Shown one piece after another: positions 55,667 through 64,000 of a stretch of 64,000 nucleotides of DNA. The notes under the pieces are model-generated. The model was not told the origin of the DNA. It was given only the letters and a program-made list of their open reading frames with translations, and did not search any database. Source of the DNA: Xanthomonas sp. (GTDB taxonomy: Bacteria; Pseudomonadota; Gammaproteobacteria; Xanthomonadales; Xanthomonadaceae); NCBI GenBank assembly GCA_018262705.1, contig JADFDQ010000003.1, positions 172,962 through 236,961 of the forward strand, written 5' to 3'. The translations under genes and the position numbers were made by a program. The first letter of the stretch is position 1; each line of letters starts with the position of its first letter.

Positions 55667-57349
55667 ATGCGACTCCCGCAACGCCTTGTATTGCGCATTT
55701 TCCTGCATTCGATGCTGCTGGTCTTCGCGGGCGCGTTCGCGCCGGTCGCGGTGGCGGCTGCGGATGCGCCAGTGCGCGTCGATCCGCTGGAAGCCAGCCT
55801 CGCCGGCGAGTTTGCGCTGCAGGGCGGGCAGCTTCCGGAAGCTGCAAGACACTATCTCGACGCCGCGCGCGCCGCGCAGGATCCGGTGCTGGCCGAGCGC
55901 GCCTTGCGCATCGCGCTGCTGGCCGACGAGGAAGCGCTGGCGCGGCAGGCGTGGACGGTTTTGCACGCGCTGGCACCACAGCCAACCCGCGACCAGCGCA
56001 TGTTGCTTGCCAATCTCACCCTGCGGGCGGGGCAGAAGCGCGACGCCCGGCGCGAGTTGCAGGCCCTGTATGCCGGCGGCGACTGGCGGCTGGCGCTGGC
56101 CGCGTTGGCGGGCGCGGTTGGAAAACAGCCCAAGCTGGTGGTGAAGCTGATCGGTGAAGCCGTCGACGACGGCATGCTGCCCAACGAACTGGAGGCCTGG
56201 CTGGGTTTTGGCGGCCTTGCCGAGCGTCTCGACCAGCCGAAGCTGGTCGATCGCATTGTCGATCAGGTCGTCGCCCGCTTCCCGAACGATCCGCGGGTGG
56301 CGCTGTTGCGCGCACAACTGCTGCGGCAGGCCGGGCGGCTGGACGAAGCCAGGCAGGCTCTTTCCGGACTCGACGGGCCGGCGCGTTTGTCGCCGACCCT
56401 GCGCGCATCCTTGTCCAGCGAATACGAGGCGTTGGGCGATTTCGGCAAGGCCGCAGCGGTGCTGGCGCAGGGGCCGCAGGACGAATCCGGCTATGCCCAG
56501 CGCGCCGCCCTGCTGGACAAGGCCGGCGACAAGGTGGCGCTGGCCGCGCTGTACGAGGAACTCAAGCGCGGCGCGACCGATCCCAATCCGCTGCGCCGGC
56601 TTCTGCTGGGCCAGATCGCGGAGTTGCTGCAGCGCTACGACGAGGCGCTGGGCTGGTACGCCAGCGTTCCCGGCGAGCGGCTCAAGGGGCGCACGCAGTT
56701 GCTCAGCGCCCAGGTGCTGCATTCGATGGGACGCGGCAGCGAAGCCTTCGCCTCGCTGCGCACGATCGAGGGCGATGCCGTGCTGGACGACGACACCCGC
56801 CGCGATGGCTACCTGCTGGAAGCCGAATTGCGCCGGAAGGACAAGAATGCGGATGGGGAGCGCGATGCGTTCGCGCGCGGACTGGCTGCGTTTCCGGACA
56901 ACCTCGATCTGCTCTACGCGCGAGCGATCATGTGGGAACGACAGGATGACATCGCCAAAGCCGAGGCCGATTTCCGCCGCATCCTGGTGATCGATCCGGA
57001 AAATGTGGCCACCCTCAACGCGCTGGGCTACACGCTGGCCGACCGCACCTCGCGCTATCGCGAGGCGCTGGAGATGATCGATCGCGCGCGCGTGGCTGCG
57101 CCCGGCAATGCAGCGATCACCGACAGCTACGGCTGGGTGCTGTTCAAGCTCGGCCGCCGCCACGAAGCGCTCGATTACCTGCGCCGCGCCTACGCGCTGC
57201 AGAAGGATCCCGACATCGCCAGCCATCTCGGGCAAGTGCTGTGGTCGCTGGGGCAGAAGGACGAAGCACGCAAGTATTTCGATGAGGCGCGCAAGCTCGA
57301 CGCCGACAACCGTTCGCTCAAACGCGCGCTGCAGGAAACCGGCGCGTGA
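55667..57349 (+). CDS. Secreted tetratricopeptide repeat protein upstream of lolB
   Basis: 560 residues with a signal peptide (LLVFAGAFAPVAVAAA). At least eight TPR-like repeats run through the rest, clearest near the end (NVATLNALGYTLADRTSRYR, AAITDSYGWVLFKLGRRHEA, DIASHLGQVLWSLGQKDEAR). Periplasmic TPR protein encoded before lolB and ispE in many gammaproteobacteria. A role in lipoprotein or outer membrane assembly would fit, but it is not proven. The stop overlaps the lolB GTG. Confidence 0.88.
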   Translation: MRLPQRLVLRIFLHSMLLVFAGAFAPVAVAAADAPVRVDPLEASLAGEFALQGGQLPEAARHYLDAARAAQDPVLAERALRIALLADEEALARQAWTVLHALAPQPTRDQRMLLANLTLRAGQKRDARRELQALYAGGDWRLALAALAGAVGKQPKLVVKLIGEAVDDGMLPNELEAWLGFGGLAERLDQPKLVDRIVDQVVARFPNDPRVALLRAQLLRQAGRLDEARQALSGLDGPARLSPTLRASLSSEYEALGDFGKAAAVLAQGPQDESGYAQRAALLDKAGDKVALAALYEELKRGATDPNPLRRLLLGQIAELLQRYDEALGWYASVPGERLKGRTQLLSAQVLHSMGRGSEAFASLRTIEGDAVLDDDTRRDGYLLEAELRRKDKNADGERDAFARGLAAFPDNLDLLYARAIMWERQDDIAKAEADFRRILVIDPENVATLNALGYTLADRTSRYREALEMIDRARVAAPGNAAITDSYGWVLFKLGRRHEALDYLRRAYALQKDPDIASHLGQVLWSLGQKDEARKYFDEARKLDADNRSLKRALQETGA

Positions 57350-57981
57350 CGGGGCGATGGACTTTGCTGGTGGCCTCGGCGGCGCTGGCCGGTTGCGCAA
57401 CGTTGCCGCCGCCGTCGGTGTCCGGGGCACCCGTCGATACGCAGACGCTGACCGCCCGCGCCGCGGCCTTGGGTCTGGCGGAGGGCGACTGCGCGGCTGC
57501 GCGCTGGGGCATGACGGGCCGGGTGGCGCTGTCCAACGGGCGCGATGGCGGCACGGGGCGCCTGCAATGGTCGCAGGGCGAGGGCCGCCTGCAGCTGGAG
57601 CTGTCGGCGCCGGTGACCGGCCAGAGCTGGACGCTGGAGGCCGATGCCGAAAGTGCGGTGCTGCGCGGGCTTCCGGACGGGGCGACGCACGGCGTGAATG
57701 CGGATGCGCTGGTGCGCGCCGCCACCGGCTGGGTTGTTCCGGTCAATGCGCTGGGCTGCTGGCTGCGCGGCGTTGCTGCGGATTCGGCTGAGTTCGGATC
57801 CGCGCAGGTCGAGATTGGCTTCGACGGGCTGCCGCTTCAGATTCGCCAGAGCGACTGGACGATCGACTACGACGGCTGGAAGCCGGATGCTGCCAGCGGC
57901 CAACCCATGCCTGCCAAGGTGACGGCCAGTCGCGGCCAGAATCGTGTGCGGCTGGTGGTGGATCGCTGGTTGGCGCAATGA
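57346..57981 (+). CDS. lolB: Outer membrane lipoprotein receptor LolB
   Basis: 211 residues from a GTG overlapping the preceding stop. Lipobox [10 protein letters not shown] after a short leader. LolB takes lipoproteins from LolA and inserts them in the outer membrane. Conserved parts are [20 protein letters not shown] in the first strands and [15 protein letters not shown], then IDYDGWKP near the end. ATGA overlap with ispE. Confidence 0.93.
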   Translation: MTGRWTLLVASAALAGCATLPPPSVSGAPVDTQTLTARAAALGLAEGDCAAARWGMTGRVALSNGRDGGTGRLQWSQGEGRLQLELSAPVTGQSWTLEADAESAVLRGLPDGATHGVNADALVRAATGWVVPVNALGCWLRGVAADSAEFGSAQVEIGFDGLPLQIRQSDWTIDYDGWKPDAASGQPMPAKVTASRGQNRVRLVVDRWLAQ

Positions 57982-58871
57982 ACGCCACCCCCGCCAGCGT
58001 GGGCTGGAGTGCCTGGCCGGCCCCGGCCAAGCTCAATCTGTTCCTGCGCATCAGCGGTCGGCGTGCGGACGGCTACCACGAACTGCAGACGGCGTTTCGC
58101 TTGCTCGACTGGGGCGACAGCGTGTTTTTGCGGCCGCGCCAGGACGCCAGGATTGCGCGAATCGGGCCGGGGATCGCGGGTCTGTCCGAGGCCGATGATT
58201 TGCTGGTTCGCGCAGCTGAATTGCTGCGAACATCGTCCAAATATCGATTTGGTGTCGATATTGCCGTCGAAAAACGCATTTCGACCGGCGCCGGATTTGG
58301 CGGCGGTTCGTCCGATGCGGCCACCGTGCTGGTTGCGCTGGACTGTCTCTGGGGTCTGGATCTGGGCGAGGATCGGCTGGCCGAACTGGGGCTGGCGCTG
58401 GGCGCCGACGTGCCGGTGTTCGTGCGCGGACGCAGTGCCTGGGCCGAGGGCATCGGCGAACGGCTGCAGCCGCTGGCGCTGGCGCCGGCCTGGTACGTGA
58501 TCGCGCATCCGGGCGTGCACGCCAGCACGGCCGCAATGTTCCAGTCGCCGGATTTGACGCGACACTCGACACCCGCGAGAATGGCCGACTTCCTGTCCGG
58601 AACCGAGCTCGGCAATGCGTTCGAGCCGGTGTTGCGTCGCCGCGAACCGGCCGTCGAGGCCTTGTTTGCGGTGCTTTCGCGCATCGGCAAGCCGCGCTTG
58701 ACCGGCTCGGGCAGCGGCTGTTTCGTGGAATTTGCCGATGGCGAGACCGCGCGGCAGGCGCTTGCGGCGTTGCCTGCGGGTACCCATGCCTGGCTGGCGC
58801 GCAGCGCGGACAGGTCGCCATTGCTGGATGCGGTGGCGCGGTTCAACACAGGGGCGTCGCCAAGCGGTTAA
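57978..58871 (+). CDS. ispE: 4-diphosphocytidyl-2-C-methyl-D-erythritol kinase IspE
   Basis: 297 residues. GHMP kinase in the MEP isoprenoid pathway. [20 protein letters not shown] is the N-terminal substrate loop, the ATP loop is [15 protein letters not shown] and the third motif [14 protein letters not shown]. The last seven codons (encoding TGASPSG) and the stop TAA lie inside the tRNA-Gln gene, so the two overlap by 22 bases. The order lolB-ispE-tRNA-Gln-prs is conserved in gammaproteobacteria. Confidence 0.96.
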   Translation: MNATPASVGWSAWPAPAKLNLFLRISGRRADGYHELQTAFRLLDWGDSVFLRPRQDARIARIGPGIAGLSEADDLLVRAAELLRTSSKYRFGVDIAVEKRISTGAGFGGGSSDAATVLVALDCLWGLDLGEDRLAELGLALGADVPVFVRGRSAWAEGIGERLQPLALAPAWYVIAHPGVHASTAAMFQSPDLTRHSTPARMADFLSGTELGNAFEPVLRRREPAVEALFAVLSRIGKPRLTGSGSGCFVEFADGETARQALAALPAGTHAWLARSADRSPLLDAVARFNTGASPSG

Positions 58872-58925
58872 GGCACCAGGTTTTGATCCTGGCATGCGCA
58901 GGTTCGAATCCTGCCGCCCCTGCCA
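58850..58925 (+). tRNA. tRNA-Gln (anticodon TTG)
   Basis: 76 bases: acceptor stem AGGGGCG/CGCCCCT, discriminator G, encoded CCA. The anticodon arm is CCAGG-TTTTGAT-CCTGG with TTG in the loop, and the T arm has GGTTCGAATCC. It starts inside the 3' end of ispE, whose stop is in the D loop (TTAA). Confidence 0.97.
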
Positions 58926-58981
58926 GTTCGTGTTTGTTCGTGATTTTGTTGCAGAACGTCAATTCGCCTTCAGCTTTTCCC

Positions 58982-59044
58982 GGTCCCCAGTCCCCGGATC
59001 CCGGATCCCGGTTCCCGATCCCCGATCCCCGATCCCTGGCCCCT
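58982..59044. repeat. C-rich heptamer repeat between tRNA-Gln and prs
   Basis: About nine imperfect 7-base units such as GGTCCCC, AGTCCCC, GGATCCC, GATCCCC. Part of the same family as the tracts at 61498-61530 and 61629-61677. It lies in the leader before prs. Confidence 0.8.
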
Positions 59045-59073
59045 CACCTCTGGCCCCTTCCATGATCCCCGCC

Positions 59074-60033
59074 ATGCAAGACACTCCCAATCTTCTGGTG
59101 TTCTCCGGCAACGCCAATCGGCCGCTGGCCGAGGCGGTCTGCCGTGAGCTGGGCGTGCGTCCGGGCAAGGCGCTGATTAGCCGGTTCTCGGACGGCGAGG
59201 TGCAGGTCGAAATCGAGGAGAGCGTGCGCCGGCAGGAGGTCTACGTCATCCAGCCGACCAGCGCGCCGACCGCCGAAAACTTCATGGAACTGCTGGTGCT
59301 GATCGACGCCCTCAAGCGCGCCTCGGCCGCCAGCGTGACCGCGGTGCTGCCGTACTTCGGCTACGCTCGCCAGGATCGTCGACCGCGCTCGTCGCGGGTG
59401 CCGATCACGGCCAAGGTCGCGGCCAAGATGTTCAGCGCGGTGGACACCGACCGTGTGCTGACCGTGGATCTGCACGCCGACCAGATCCAGGGTTTTTTCG
59501 ACATTCCGGTCGACAACGTGTACGCCTCGCCGCTGCTGCTGGCCGATATCTGGCGCGTGCACGGCACCGAGGGCGTGATCGTGGTCTCGCCCGACGTGGG
59601 CGGCGTGGTGCGCGCGCGTGCCATTGCCAAACGTCTCGACGACGCCGAACTGGCGATCATCGACAAACGCCGTCCGAAAGCGAACGTCGCCACGGTGATG
59701 AACATCATCGGCGACGTCGAGGGCAAAACCTGCGTGCTGGTGGACGATATCGTCGACACCGCCGGCACCCTGTGCGCGGCCGCCAATGCGCTCAAGGAGC
59801 GCGGTGCGCGCAAGGTGGTCGCTTACTGCGTCCACCCGGTGCTTTCGGGGGCGGCGCTGGACAATCTCGGCAAGTCCTTGCTGGACGAACTGGTCGTCAC
59901 CGACACCATCCGGCTGTCGGCGGCGGCGCTGGCCAGCGGCAGGATCCGCCAGCTCAGCGTCGCCGAATTGCTGGCGGAAACCATCCGCCGGATGGCGTTC
60001 GGCGAGTCGGTCAGTTCGCTGTATGTGGATTGA
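59074..60033 (+). CDS. prs: Ribose-phosphate pyrophosphokinase Prs
   Basis: 319 residues from ATG 59074; ATG 59062 would add four residues. Makes PRPP from ribose 5-phosphate and ATP for nucleotide, His and Trp synthesis. Motifs: [20 protein letters not shown], the flexible loop [51 protein letters not shown] and the PRPP motif [14 protein letters not shown] frame reaches back to the tRNA but the C-rich tract there is not coding. Confidence 0.97.
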   Translation: MQDTPNLLVFSGNANRPLAEAVCRELGVRPGKALISRFSDGEVQVEIEESVRRQEVYVIQPTSAPTAENFMELLVLIDALKRASAASVTAVLPYFGYARQDRRPRSSRVPITAKVAAKMFSAVDTDRVLTVDLHADQIQGFFDIPVDNVYASPLLLADIWRVHGTEGVIVVSPDVGGVVRARAIAKRLDDAELAIIDKRRPKANVATVMNIIGDVEGKTCVLVDDIVDTAGTLCAAANALKERGARKVVAYCVHPVLSGAALDNLGKSLLDELVVTDTIRLSAAALASGRIRQLSVAELLAETIRRMAFGESVSSLYVD

Positions 60034-60151
60034 CGAATCAATTTTGCGGGACGGGGCATTCTGTCGCCGCCCGCGCAACCACTCCCCTGGTCGCGGGTGA
60101 GTGTCATCGCCGCCGCGAGGCGGCTTCATAGCAACGAGAGCGAGTCAAACA

Positions 60152-60811
60152 ATGTCACAGCACACCATCAAGGCCACCAGCCGCAACGTCGAGGGGAAGG
60201 GTGCGAGCCGCCGCCTGCGCCGTGCGGCCCAGCTTCCGGCCATCGTCTATGGCGGCAAGTCCGCACCGCACCCGGTCCAGATCGAGCATGAGCAGATCTG
60301 GCTGGCCAGCCAGCAGGAATGGTTCTATGCGTCGATCCTCGATTTGGAAATCGACGGCAAGGTCGAGCAGGTGCTCCTGCGCGACATGCAGCGGCATCCG
60401 TTCAAGCAGCTGATCATGCATCTGGATTTCCAGCGCGTGGATGCCAATGAGGCCCTGCGCACGCGGGTCCAGCTGCGCTTCCTCAATCAGGAAAAATCGC
60501 CCGCCGGCAAGACCAGCGGCGTGGTCGTCATGCACGAGCTGACCGAAGTGGAAATCAGCTGCCTGCCGAAGGATCTGCCGGAGGCGATCACGGTCGACCT
60601 GTCCGACTTGGCGGTGGGTGGCGTGGTCCATCTGTCCGGCTTGAAGCTGCCGGCCGGGGTGGAGATTCCTGCACTCAAGCTCGGCAAGGAGTACGACGTC
60701 GCCGTGGTCGTGGCCAAGCACGCCAGGGAAGAGGCGGCGGAAGAGGCGGCGGCTCCGGCGGCTGCGGACGTGCCGGCCACCAAGGCGGCCAAGAAAGACG
60801 ACGCCAAGTAA
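60152..60811 (+). CDS. rplY: 50S ribosomal protein L25 (Ctc form)
   Basis: 219 residues from the ATG at 60152. Binds 5S rRNA in the large subunit. The L25 domain is at the start (KATSRNVEGKGASRRLRRAA, LPAIVYGGKSAPHPVQIEHE), followed by the Ctc beta domain (residues 95-190) found in long L25 proteins. The tail AAAPAAADVPATKAAKK is alanine/lysine rich. A GTG at 60101 would add 17 residues without homology. Confidence 0.96.
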   Translation: MSQHTIKATSRNVEGKGASRRLRRAAQLPAIVYGGKSAPHPVQIEHEQIWLASQQEWFYASILDLEIDGKVEQVLLRDMQRHPFKQLIMHLDFQRVDANEALRTRVQLRFLNQEKSPAGKTSGVVVMHELTEVEISCLPKDLPEAITVDLSDLAVGGVVHLSGLKLPAGVEIPALKLGKEYDVAVVVAKHAREEAAEEAAAPAAADVPATKAAKKDDAK

Positions 60812-60919
60812 TTTCGCGTAGCGATCCCGGCGCGGGATTCGGCAGGTTCGGCATGGCGCGCGGCGGCGCGTCCAGCCGGTTCCGGTCGCGCGCTGCGGCT
60901 CGCATGCGTACTTCGTCGC

Positions 60920-61534
60920 ATGGCAGGACTGCGTCTGATCGTCGGTCTCGGCAATCCGGGGCCGGAACATCTCAGGTCCCGGCATAACGCCGGGTTCTGG
61001 TTCGCCGATGCGCTGGCGCTGCGGCTTGGCGTCAGGTTTGCCGCCGAAGGCAAGCTGTTCGGCGCGACCGCGCAGGCGGAGATCAATGGACATCCGGTGC
61101 GGCTGCTCAAGCCGATGACCTTCATGAACCTGTCGGGCAAGTCGATCGTGGCCGCCCTGCGGTTCTGGAAGATCGAACCGGATGAAATGCTGGTCGTTCA
61201 TGACGATCTCGACCTGCCGCCCGGCGTGGCGCGGCTGAAGTTCGACGGTGGTCACGGCGGTCAAAACGGATTGCGCGATAGCGTGCGTCTGCTCGGTCAC
61301 GGCCGCTTCCACCGGTTGCGGATCGGCATCGGCCACCCCGGCACCGGACGTCAGGAGCTGGTGGTGCCGTGGGTGCTCGGGCGGCCCAGCGGCACCGATG
61401 AAGCGCTGATGCTGGACGCCATCGGCGACGCGCTGGACGTGCTGCCGCTGGCGGTGGCGGGCGACTTCAATGAAGCGATGAAGCGGTTGCATACGGCGGG
61501 GGACCGGGAACCGGGAACCGGGAACCGGAAGTAG
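60920..61534 (+). CDS. pth: Peptidyl-tRNA hydrolase Pth
   Basis: 204 residues. Releases peptides from prematurely dropped peptidyl-tRNA. Motifs GLGNPGPEHLRSRHNAGFW (catalytic His), PMTFMNLSGKSI, and VVHDDLDLPPGVARLKFDGG followed by GHGGQNGLRD. The final residues REPGTGNRK are encoded by a GGGGACCGGGAACC-type heptamer repeat, so the natural end of the protein has been extended or replaced by the repeat. Confidence 0.96.
   Translation: MAGLRLIVGLGNPGPEHLRSRHNAGFWFADALALRLGVRFAAEGKLFGATAQAEINGHPVRLLKPMTFMNLSGKSIVAALRFWKIEPDEMLVVHDDLDLPPGVARLKFDGGHGGQNGLRDSVRLLGHGRFHRLRIGIGHPGTGRQELVVPWVLGRPSGTDEALMLDAIGDALDVLPLAVAGDFNEAMKRLHTAGDREPGTGNRK
61498..61530. repeat. G-rich heptamer repeat at the 3' end of pth
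   Basis: Four units of GGAACCG/GGGACCG type, inside the coding region. It is the inverted complement of the C-rich repeat at 61629-61677, 100 bases downstream; RNA from the region could fold with it. Confidence 0.8.
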
Positions 61535-61628
61535 CGCTTGAAATCCGGCGAGGCGGTATCTGTGCTGTTCGCTGCTTCGCCTGTTTGGAAAAATTGCCCC
61601 CCCACGACCCGCCCTAAATCTTTAGCTT

Positions 61629-61677
61629 GTCCCCGGTCCCCGGTCCCCGGTCCCCGGTCCACGGTCCCCGGTCCCCA
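61629..61677. repeat. GTCCCCG heptamer tandem repeat before ychF
   Basis: Seven units of GTCCCCG in a row, with one changed base in unit five (GTCCACG) and the last base in unit seven. It sits 33 bases before the ychF start. Confidence 0.92.
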
Positions 61678-61710
61678 GCCACATCATCCAAACGACATAC
61701 ACGGACACTC

Positions 61711-62802
61711 ATGGGCATCAAATGCGGCATCGTCGGGCTGCCGAACGTCGGCAAGTCCACCCTGTTCAACGCGCTGACCAAGGCCGGCATCGCGGCGGCC
61801 AACTTTCCCTTTTGCACGATCGAACCGAACGTCGGCGTGGTGCCGGTGCCGGACCAGCGGCTCGGCGCGCTGGCCGACATCGTTAAACCGCAGAAGGTGG
61901 TGCCGACGGCGGTCGAATTCGTCGACATCGCCGGGCTGGTGGCCGGCGCGGCCAGTGGCGAAGGATTGGGCAACAAATTCCTGGCGCATATCCGCGAGGT
62001 CGATGCGATCTGCCACGTCGTGCGCTGCTTCGAGCATTCCGATGTGATCCACGTGGCCAACCGGGTCGATCCGATCGCCGACATCGAGACCATCGACACC
62101 GAACTGGCGCTGGCCGATCTGGAATCGGTGGACAAGGCCATCGCCCGCTATGAGCGGGTCGCCAAGGGCGGCGACAAGGACGCCAAGGCGAAGATCGAGG
62201 TGCTGGGCAAGCTGCGCACCGCGCTGGATCAGGGCAAGTCGGCGCGAACGGTGGCACTGGACGAGGACGAGAAGGCGGTTGTCCGCGAGCTGTTCCTGCT
62301 CACCCTCAAGCCGGTGATGTATGTCGCCAACGTGTTGGAGGACGGGTTCGAAGGCAATCCGCAGCTCGACGCCGTGCGCGCGCTGGCGGACAAGGAAGGC
62401 GCGCAGGTGGTGCCGGTGTGCGCGGCGATCGAAGAAGAACTCAGCCAGCTCGACGCCGACGAGCGCGATGTCTTCCTCGCCGACATGGGTCTGGACGAGC
62501 CCGGCCTGAACCGCGTGATCCGCGCTGCCTATCTCCTGCTGGGGCTGCAGACCTATTTCACGGCGGGCGTGAAGGAAGTGCGGGCGTGGACGGTCAAGGC
62601 CGGCGCCACCGCGCCGCAGGCCGCCGCCGTCATCCACACCGACTTCGAGAAGGGCTTCATTCGCGCCGAGACCATCGGCTTTGATGACTTCATCAAGTAC
62701 CGCGGTGAAGCCGGCGCCCGCGACGCCGGGCGGCTGCGGCTGGAAGGCAAGGAATACCGCGTGCAGGAAGGCGATATCCTGCATTTTCGCTTCAACGTCT
62801 GA
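61711..62802 (+). CDS. ychF: Redox-regulated ATPase YchF
   Basis: 363 residues from the ATG at 61711. Obg-type P-loop NTPase that binds ribosomes and prefers ATP. G1 [15 protein letters not shown]2/G3 [20 protein letters not shown], then a coiled coil (about 120-200) and the C-terminal TGS domain ([40 protein letters not shown]). It follows pth as in most gammaproteobacteria. Confidence 0.96.
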   Translation: MGIKCGIVGLPNVGKSTLFNALTKAGIAAANFPFCTIEPNVGVVPVPDQRLGALADIVKPQKVVPTAVEFVDIAGLVAGAASGEGLGNKFLAHIREVDAICHVVRCFEHSDVIHVANRVDPIADIETIDTELALADLESVDKAIARYERVAKGGDKDAKAKIEVLGKLRTALDQGKSARTVALDEDEKAVVRELFLLTLKPVMYVANVLEDGFEGNPQLDAVRALADKEGAQVVPVCAAIEEELSQLDADERDVFLADMGLDEPGLNRVIRAAYLLLGLQTYFTAGVKEVRAWTVKAGATAPQAAAVIHTDFEKGFIRAETIGFDDFIKYRGEAGARDAGRLRLEGKEYRVQEGDILHFRFNV

Positions 62803-62888
62803 CGCCCTCGATCACGCGCCGGTTCATCCCGGAGTGGGCGAACGCCGGCATTTGCGAAGATTTCGGACACAAACGGCAGCAATCGACA

Positions 62889-62917
62889 TTGACAGTCGCG
62901 CCCACTCCCGCCAAAAT
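62889..62917 (+). promoter_or_regulatory. Sigma-70 promoter of the tRNA-tuf operon
   Basis: TTGACA (62889-62894), a 17-base spacer and CAAAAT (62912-62917, 4 of 6 in common with TATAAT). A start of transcription near 62924 would lead by about 38 bases to tRNA-Tyr. A GC-rich discriminator (CACGGGCT) follows, as in stable-RNA promoters. Confidence 0.75.
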
Positions 62918-62961
62918 CACGGGCTCTTTGGAGGGCGGCAACGTTCGCCAAGGGATGGCAC

Positions 62962-63047
62962 GGAGGGATACCCAAGCGGCCAACGGGGGCAGACTGTAAA
63001 TCTGCTGGCTTACGCCTTCGGTGGTTCGAATCCACCTCCCTCCACCA
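62962..63047 (+). tRNA. tRNA-Tyr (anticodon GTA)
   Basis: 86 bases with a long variable arm. Acceptor GGAGGGA/TCCCTCC, discriminator A and encoded CCA; anticodon GTA in GACTGTAAATC; T arm GGTTCGAATCC. First of three tRNA genes before tuf. Its last 18 bases begin a 48-base direct repeat. Confidence 0.97.
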
Positions 63048-63077
63048 AATTGATGTTCGAAAGTGTGTGACAGGCGG
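63030..63077. repeat. Direct repeat, copy 1: tRNA-Tyr 3' end and flank
   Basis: 48 bases made of the last 18 bases of tRNA-Tyr (TCCACCTCCCTCCACCA) and 30 bases after it, repeated at 63200-63247 with a single change (A to G at position 20). The 170-base period and the tRNA 3' end are like an att site and its copy. Confidence 0.92.
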
Positions 63078-63199
63078 GAACGTGGGATGGGCGAACCGGG
63101 AAGTGGGTGAGAACCACCGCTGGTTCGACAGCAAGGCGCAGCCTTGCTGAGTGCGCCGAAGGCGCAGCCCGGAGGGCCAAGGCGCGCAGCGCCGCAGCC

Positions 63200-63247
63200 A
63201 TCCACCTCCCTCCACCAAGTTGATGTTCGAAAGTGTGTGACAGGCGG
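63200..63247. repeat. Direct repeat, copy 2: fragment of the tRNA-Tyr 3' end
   Basis: Second copy of the repeat. It contains a pseudo 3' end of tRNA-Tyr without the rest of the tRNA. The 122 bases between copies hold two perfect dyads (AGCAAGG/CCTTGCT with a 5-base loop at about 63129-63147 and TGCGCC/GGCGCA) and no gene. Confidence 0.92.
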
Positions 63248-63304
63248 TACCGTTTTACCCGCAGGCCTTACCAGCCGGCGGCGCGGCAAGACAGGCCTCC
63301 CGAT

Positions 63305-63378
63305 GCGGGAGTAGTTCAATGGTAGAACTGTAGCCTTCCAAGCTACTAGTGCGGGTTCGATTCCCGTCTCCCGCTCCA
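63305..63378 (+). tRNA. tRNA-Gly (anticodon TCC)
   Basis: 74 bases: acceptor GCGGGAG/CTCCCGC, discriminator T, CCA encoded; anticodon TCC in GCCTTCCAAGC; T arm GGTTCGATTCC. Second tRNA of the cluster. Confidence 0.97.
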
Positions 63379-63411
63379 CCATTGCATTGCGCGGCTTGTC
63401 CAGAAAATTTC

Positions 63412-63487
63412 GCTCACGTAGCTCAGTCGGTAGAGCACCTCCTTGGTAAGGAGGAGGTCACTGGTTCGATTCCAGTCGTGAGCACCA
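63412..63487 (+). tRNA. tRNA-Thr (anticodon GGT)
   Basis: 76 bases: acceptor GCTCACG/CGTGAGC, discriminator A, CCA encoded; anticodon GGT in CTCCTTGGTAAGGAG; T arm GGTTCGATTCC. Third tRNA, 88 bases before tuf. The classic set in E. coli is thrU-tyrU-glyT-thrT-tufB; the first tRNA-Thr is absent here. Confidence 0.97.
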
Positions 63488-63575
63488 TCTTCGCGGATCA
63501 AACCGCAAGCGCCCGGCCGTTGTGGCCGGTCTTTGAAACGCACCAACCACCAAATCACGCAGCGAGATTGCAACC

Positions 63576-64000
<425 letters not shown>

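Noticed and set aside
54995..57430. Reverse open frame of 811 codons opposite the TPR gene upstream of lolB
   Set aside because: The opposite strand carries a clear TPR protein with signal peptide; this frame only shares low-complexity composition.
58979..61680. Tandem repeats as a CRISPR array
   Set aside because: Units are 7 bases with no spacers and no cas genes, so these are simple heptamer repeats.

Overview
The window is a continuous stretch of chromosome from a GC-rich gammaproteobacterium of the Xanthomonadaceae/Lysobacteraceae type (Lysobacter, Luteimonas, Thermomonas or Stenotrophomonas relatives). This rests on the protein sequences, the pil-chp chemotaxis tail with ChpC, the ahpC-ahpF-oxyR order, the lptD-surA-pdxA-rsmA-apaG-apaH block, the split pntA genes, the GTAG-headed palindromic repeats and the M4 protease with PPC repeats. 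No phage, plasmid, CRISPR or rRNA genes were seen; most of the DNA is housekeeping.

Layout. 1-1.8 kb: end of a type IV pilus chemotaxis cluster (ChpA receiver, a CheB-like protein lacking its catalytic residues, ChpC). 1.8-6.6 kb: rsmE-bioA facing nudE-cysQ-mazG, then two small membrane proteins. 7-12.7 kb: a two-component pair followed by a MacA/MacB-like efflux operon. 12.8-16.2 kb: dgkA, terC-like, lgt, thyA, folA. 16.2-23.5 kb, reverse strand: apaH, apaG, rsmA, csaA, pdxA, surA, lptD, joining outer-membrane biogenesis to ribosome maturation. 23.5-29.3 kb, reverse strand: deacetylase-like protein, cobalamin adenosyltransferase with a partly duplicated 5' end, rlmM with no ordinary start codon, a guanine-deaminase-like gene and glnS. 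29.4-32.9 kb: DUF2007 gene and the peroxide regulon ahpC-ahpF-oxyR with a good OxyR site. 33-37.4 kb: prmC, pip, a Nudix gene, an Xni-like nuclease and a nitroreductase, with REP elements between.

37.4-42.3 kb: the proton-translocating transhydrogenase, whose first gene is separated from the other two by an oppositely oriented sigma factor/membrane protein/DUF3106 cassette. 42.4-46.1 kb: sufT, an operator-rich leader and a large secreted thermolysin-like protease ending in a UUCG terminator. 46.1-53.1 kb: asparaginase-like protein, TPR-sulfotransferase, DUF2069, YihY, a TlpA-like lipoprotein, acylphosphatase, a TolB/TPR membrane protein and a small HTH protein. 53.2-62.8 kb: hemA-prfA divergent from the conserved TPR-lolB-ispE-tRNA-Gln-prs-rplY-pth-ychF block. 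62.9-64 kb: tRNA-Tyr, tRNA-Gly, tRNA-Thr and the start of tuf, behind a clear sigma-70 promoter.

I found no complete new defence or biosynthetic system. The most interesting signals are structural: REP elements whose GTAG head supplies the stop codon of three different genes; a repeat of the tRNA-Tyr 3' end that looks like a recombination scar; a duplicated start of the cobalamin adenosyltransferase gene that differs only at synonymous sites, with a hairpin-rich spacer; the guaD-like/rlmM junction where rlmM lost its normal start; the pnt operon split by a sigma cassette; LTxxQ-like helices inserted in a MacA-type adaptor; and a tRNA-Gln gene overlapping the end of ispE.
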